A stretch of DNA of 9,035 bases from Planctomycetota bacterium (GTDB lineage: Bacteria > Planctomycetota > Planctomycetia > Pirellulales > Thermoguttaceae). The position numbers and the translations under genes were made by a program. The DNA lies in NCBI GenBank assembly GCA_015661985.1, contig DQVB01000607.1, positions 1 through 9,035 on the forward strand. The letters run 5' to 3'. Below the pieces are notes generated by a model. That model made no database searches, had not been told where the DNA came from, and worked only from the letters and a program-made list of their open reading frames with translations. Below, piece by piece: positions 6,750 through 9,035 of the stretch; within the stretch, counting starts at the first letter, position 1, and every line of letters starts with the position of its first letter.

Positions 6750-6764
6750 GTGGCCCAAGGCCAC
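6750..6764. promoter_or_regulatory. Perfect 6-base palindrome GTGGCC-CAA-GGCCAC
   Basis: Two exact inverted six-base arms around three bases lie about 160 bases upstream of the aminotransferase start. The size and symmetry suit a dimeric repressor or activator site. A three-base gap is also the minimum loop for an RNA hairpin. Chance occurrence in GC-rich DNA is possible. Confidence 0.25.
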
Positions 6765-6981
6765 AACCAAACAAACGGCGTTGCCCGCCGTGTCGGACCG
6801 CAGGTTTGCGCTCACCCGCCCGGCTCGGTGAGGAGCGGTGGTGGCGCCGGCGGCAGGTCTGCTAGGGCGGCGAGGAAAACCTGCGCGCATCCTGACGTCG
6901 CCTATGGCCGCAACGAAAGTAAGACGCAGTGCCACTCCGTCCCACGAAGATCGGCCCACCATGCGCGCCTCATCACCCAGT

Positions 6982-7001
6982 AAGAGTCTACAAGAGTCTA
7001 C
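6982..7001. repeat. Tandem duplication of the 10-mer AAGAGTCTAC
   Basis: Two exact copies stand head to tail (6982-6991 and 6992-7001) and the sequence continues with AA, so 22 bases follow the period. A 10-base period places both copies on the same face of the helix, as at some direct-repeat operators. It lies near the middle of the long divergent region. Replication slippage is an equally simple explanation. Confidence 0.45.
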
Positions 7002-7322
7002 AACCGTATCTCCCGCCGGGTCCTGGCACAGGCCGGTTGGCTCAGACACCGACGTTCATTGGGCGGACCAACTGGCGCCAATTTGTCGCGCCGTGGGTCA
7101 GATGTCAACAGCTGGGCCAGACGGCCCGGGAGGATTGGCCTTTCAGCGCGTCCCGCCGGCTGCCGTCGCCTGAGCCCTGAGGAAACGCCTTTCAGTCGAC
7201 CGCCGATCCTTGACGCCACACCGCGCCTGCCACGGCGCACTCGAGATATGGTAGCATATGGGACAGAATGGGAATGTGCCCTGTCGTTGGTCCCTGTTCA
7301 CGGCTCCTTGCCTCAGCCTAAG

Positions 7323-7410
7323 AGCCCATCCCAGAATAAAATAGAAGCCTTCCGTCGTACGGGGTGGCACGCTCGGGAGACCGACCACAACCTCATTCTT
7401 GGGATGGGCT
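7323..7410. mobile_element. MITE-like inverted-repeat element or IS remnant (tentative)
   Basis: AGCCCATCCCA-GAAT (7323-7337) is mirrored by ATTC-T-TGGGATGGGCT (7395-7410): 15 matched bases with a single one-base gap, enclosing 57 bases. Ends of the form AGCCCATCCCA resemble the terminal repeats of some IS5-like elements, from memory. No transposase lies between the arms and no convincing target duplication flanks them, so it would be a non-autonomous element or a remnant. It lies 113 bases before the prenyltransferase-fold start, so it may be in that gene's leader. Confidence 0.4.
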
Positions 7411-7522
7411 TCGAACAGGTTCAAGAAAACAGAGTGTACCATGGCTGCAGGGTGAGTCTCTGTTGCCAGGGTCGCAGTTTGGAGAGCCGTCCCTGGGATT
7501 GCGGATAAGAGCGGCGCGCGGA

Positions 7523-8548
7523 ATGCACGGGTCGTACCTGGCCGATTTGACGTGGAGGCTGGCCGCAGGCGCGGCAAGGCTGGAGGAGCCTTGCCGGCAG
7601 CGTCACGGCCGCTTCCTGGCCGGCCAGCAAAACAGCGACGGGGGGTTCGCCGGAAGACAGGGCCCCAGCGACTTGTATTACACCGGTTTCGCCGTGCGGG
7701 CTTTGGCCCTCTTGGGGCTCTTGGACAGCGCGCAGGCAACGGGAGTCGTTCGGTTCTTGCTGGGCTATCTTGGGCCCGGAGGCGACGCGCGAGAGCCGGG
7801 GGCCGAGGCGGGCGGCACCGGAGGCGATCGCGCGAAGGTCTCGGCGCTCGGCCGACTGCCCAGCGTCGATTTCTATTCGCTGGTTTTCACCGCCGTGCTG
7901 TTGGAAGCCAGCCTGGGCTGGGAGGTGTTCCAGCGAGCTGGTTTGGATCGCGTGGCGGTGGTGGTCGAGCGGGTGGGGCGGCTGCGGCGGGCGGACGGCG
8001 GGCTGGCCAAGACGGAACGAAGCCCGCACTCGAGCACCTACCATACGTTCTTGGGGGCCGCCTGTTGCCAATTGACCGGGGCGCCGCTTCCCGCGAGCGA
8101 CCAGCTGGTGCAGGCGATCCGCTCGCGGCAGCGGCCCGACGGCGGTTTCGTCGAGTTGGAGCCCTTGCCGCGGAGCGGGACGAACCCAACGGCTGCCGCC
8201 ATCGGCTTGATGCGGATGTTGGGGGCCAGCGACCAGATCGCAGCTGACCGGGCCGCTTCGTTTTTGGCTTCGATGCAAACCCGTGAGGGCGGGTTCCGGG
8301 CCCACGAGGCGATCCCGGTGGCCGATCTGTTGAGCACGTTCACGGCCTTGACGGCACTGGTGGACCTGGAAGCAACCGCCGCCATAGACCTGAAGGCGCT
8401 GATGCGCTATGTGGAGTCGTTGGAGCGGGCGGAAGGTGGTTTCTTGGGCGGGCTTTGGGACGACCAGTCCGACGCGGAGTACACCTTCTACGGCCTCGGT
8501 TCGCTGGCCCTGGCCCATGGGCTCGATCACCAGCGGGCCGGCCACTGA
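7523..8548 (+). CDS. Prenyltransferase/squalene-oxidase repeat protein
   Basis: A 341-residue alpha/alpha-barrel protein of the family containing protein prenyltransferase beta subunits and squalene cyclases. Five Q/R-x-x-x-G-G-F/L motifs mark the repeats: QQNSDGGF (35-42), RRADGGL (155-161), RQRPDGGF (202-209), MQTREGGF (251-258) and LERAEGGF (300-307). SDLYYTGFAVRAL (49-61) and EYTFYGLGSLAL (319-330) are typical helices. There is no signal peptide, so it is cytoplasmic. Against Rab geranylgeranyltransferase beta, the zinc motif D-x-C becomes D268-L-L270 and the later His becomes Y320, so the catalytic zinc site appears missing. No squalene-cyclase DxDD is seen either. I chose the ATG at 7523 because the fold begins soon after; its ribosome site is weak, and TTG 7499 or an earlier start is possible. 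The reaction is unknown. Confidence 0.78.
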   Translation: MHGSYLADLTWRLAAGAARLEEPCRQRHGRFLAGQQNSDGGFAGRQGPSDLYYTGFAVRALALLGLLDSAQATGVVRFLLGYLGPGGDAREPGAEAGGTGGDRAKVSALGRLPSVDFYSLVFTAVLLEASLGWEVFQRAGLDRVAVVVERVGRLRRADGGLAKTERSPHSSTYHTFLGAACCQLTGAPLPASDQLVQAIRSRQRPDGGFVELEPLPRSGTNPTAAAIGLMRMLGASDQIAADRAASFLASMQTREGGFRAHEAIPVADLLSTFTALTALVDLEATAAIDLKALMRYVESLERAEGGFLGGLWDDQSDAEYTFYGLGSLALAHGLDHQRAGH

Positions 8549-8606
8549 GCGGGGGCGGTGCCAGCGGGGGGGCGGGGCGTCGACGGACGAGGCTTGTTGT
8601 GCCGAA

Positions 8607-9035
8607 TCAGGGCAGCCTTCGAACCGCGCCGGGCACCACGGGCTCGTGGCGATCGGCACTGGCCGCCGCGGCGAAGCAGAGGGCCAAGCTCTCCAGGTTT
8701 TGGCGGGCGTTATTGAGCGGTGGGCGATCTTCTTCGATGGCGGCCAGCAGTTCGGCCATCGTCCCCAGGAAGCCGTCGGGGAACCAATGGCCTCGCAGTC
8801 GAGGGCTGGCCGTGCCGTCGGCCGTAGTGAGGCTCAGGCGCTGGTGGTTCCAGTCCGGCCCGACGCTGAGGAGGGTGCCGCGGGGGCCGCTGACCCAGCT
8901 GCGGTCCTGGGGCGCGAAACGTGTGTCCCCGTCGAAGACCACCGATGCCTGGGCGCCGTCGTATTCCACAACTGCCAGGGCCAGCAGCGGCGGGGCCACT
9001 TGCTGGCCCGCCGTCCGCTCCGCGCTGGCGTATAC
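8607..9035 (-). CDS. Gfo/Idh/MocA-family oxidoreductase, C-terminal part (cut by window edge)
   Basis: The frame is open from the right edge to TGA (8609-8607) and gives 142 residues of the C-terminal substrate-binding domain. Recognisable segments are VEYDGAQASVVFDGDTRF, then APQDRSWVSGPRGTLLSVGP, then WFPDGFLGTMAELLAAIEE and a closing ARQNLESLALCFAAAASAD...PVVPGAVRRLP. The GTLLSVGP strand and the 'F.GTM.ELL.AIE...P.N.ARQNLESLALCFAA' helices are characteristic of this family. These enzymes oxidise or reduce sugars or related polyols with NAD(P); the Rossmann half with the cofactor motif lies outside the window. A GTG at 8999 lies within the domain and is not the start. The gene converges on the prenyltransferase-fold gene across 58 GC-rich bases with no clear hairpin. 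Confidence 0.85.
   Translation of the reverse strand, partial: VYASAERTAGQQVAPPLLALAVVEYDGAQASVVFDGDTRFAPQDRSWVSGPRGTLLSVGPDWNHQRLSLTTADGTASPRLRGHWFPDGFLGTMAELLAAIEEDRPPLNNARQNLESLALCFAAAASADRHEPVVPGAVRRLP

Larger units (their letters stand above)
6618..7522. other. Long non-coding divergent region between the aminotransferase and prenyltransferase-fold genes
   Basis: About 900 bases hold no convincing gene. Open frames occur on both strands, but their codon third positions are mixed, they lack ribosome sites, and their translations are Arg/Pro/Ala-rich or carry no recognisable motif. Both flanking genes read away from this region, so it must contain their promoters. I see no clean -35/-10 pair for either. 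Visible structure consists of a short palindrome (6750-6764), a tandem 10-mer (6982-7001) and an inverted-repeat element (7323-7410), listed separately. No tRNA, rRNA or riboswitch signature was recognised. Confidence 0.6.

Noticed and set aside
6744..7049. Minus-strand open frame of about 100 residues in the long gap
   Set aside because: Third-position GC is mixed, it includes the tandem 10-mer, and no ribosome site or domain supports it.
7210..7257. TTGACG and TATGGT as a promoter for the prenyltransferase-fold gene
   Set aside because: The spacing is about 31 bases, far from the usual 16-18, and no other pair fits better.
7406..7420. CGAAC-AG-GTTC, resembling a LexA box
   Set aside because: The two-base spacing is wrong for the CGAAC-N4-GTTCG site, and no damage-response gene is nearby.
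7248..7508. Small plus-strand open frame starting at ATG 7248
   Set aside because: It runs through the inverted-repeat element, has no good ribosome site and encodes no recognisable motif.
7421..8659. Minus-strand open frame spanning the prenyltransferase-fold gene
   Set aside because: No motifs, and it overlaps two well-supported genes.

Overview
The window looks like chromosomal DNA from a GC-rich member of the Planctomycetota. Three things point there. First, several proteins carry export signals and belong to families expanded in that phylum: a short leucine-rich-repeat membrane protein with a zinc ribbon, a Tat-exported DegT-type aminotransferase, and a Gfo/Idh/MocA oxidoreductase of the 'PPLLALAVVEY' type. 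Second, the gap at 5065-5229 holds a copy of the interspersed sequence that reads NPKRQRGT in one frame and TRSVSEG in another, which I recognise from planctomycete genomes. Third, genes are loosely packed, with non-coding gaps of 60 to 930 bases. The phylum assignment is inference from family resemblance, not from a marker gene.

Layout. Positions 1-84 are the tail of an unidentified plus-strand gene. Positions 240-2669 (+) encode a secreted fusion of a BNR-like propeller with a PHP-type metal-dependent hydrolase domain. It converges on a block of three minus-strand genes that read right to left: a Tat-exported PLP aminotransferase (6588-5230), a secreted glycoside-hydrolase-like protein that stops about halfway through its expected fold (5064-4195), and a seven-helix membrane protein with a zinc ribbon and C-terminal leucine-rich repeats (3971-2730). 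A long non-coding region (6589-7522) separates the aminotransferase from a divergent plus-strand gene (7523-8548) of the prenyltransferase/squalene-oxidase repeat family. That gene converges on the C-terminal part of a Gfo/Idh/MocA oxidoreductase running off the right edge (9035-8607).

Function. No gene here obviously completes a single pathway with its neighbours. The common theme is extracytoplasmic or sugar-related chemistry: aminotransferase, sugar-type oxidoreductase, glycosidase fold, secreted hydrolase. I see no defence island, prophage, CRISPR array, biosynthetic cluster, tRNA or rRNA. The points most worth a second look are the glycosidase lacking the half that should carry its nucleophile, the prenyltransferase-fold protein lacking the zinc ligands of the eukaryotic enzymes, the propeller-PHP fusion, and a small inverted-repeat element and tandem 10-mer in the 930-base divergent region.
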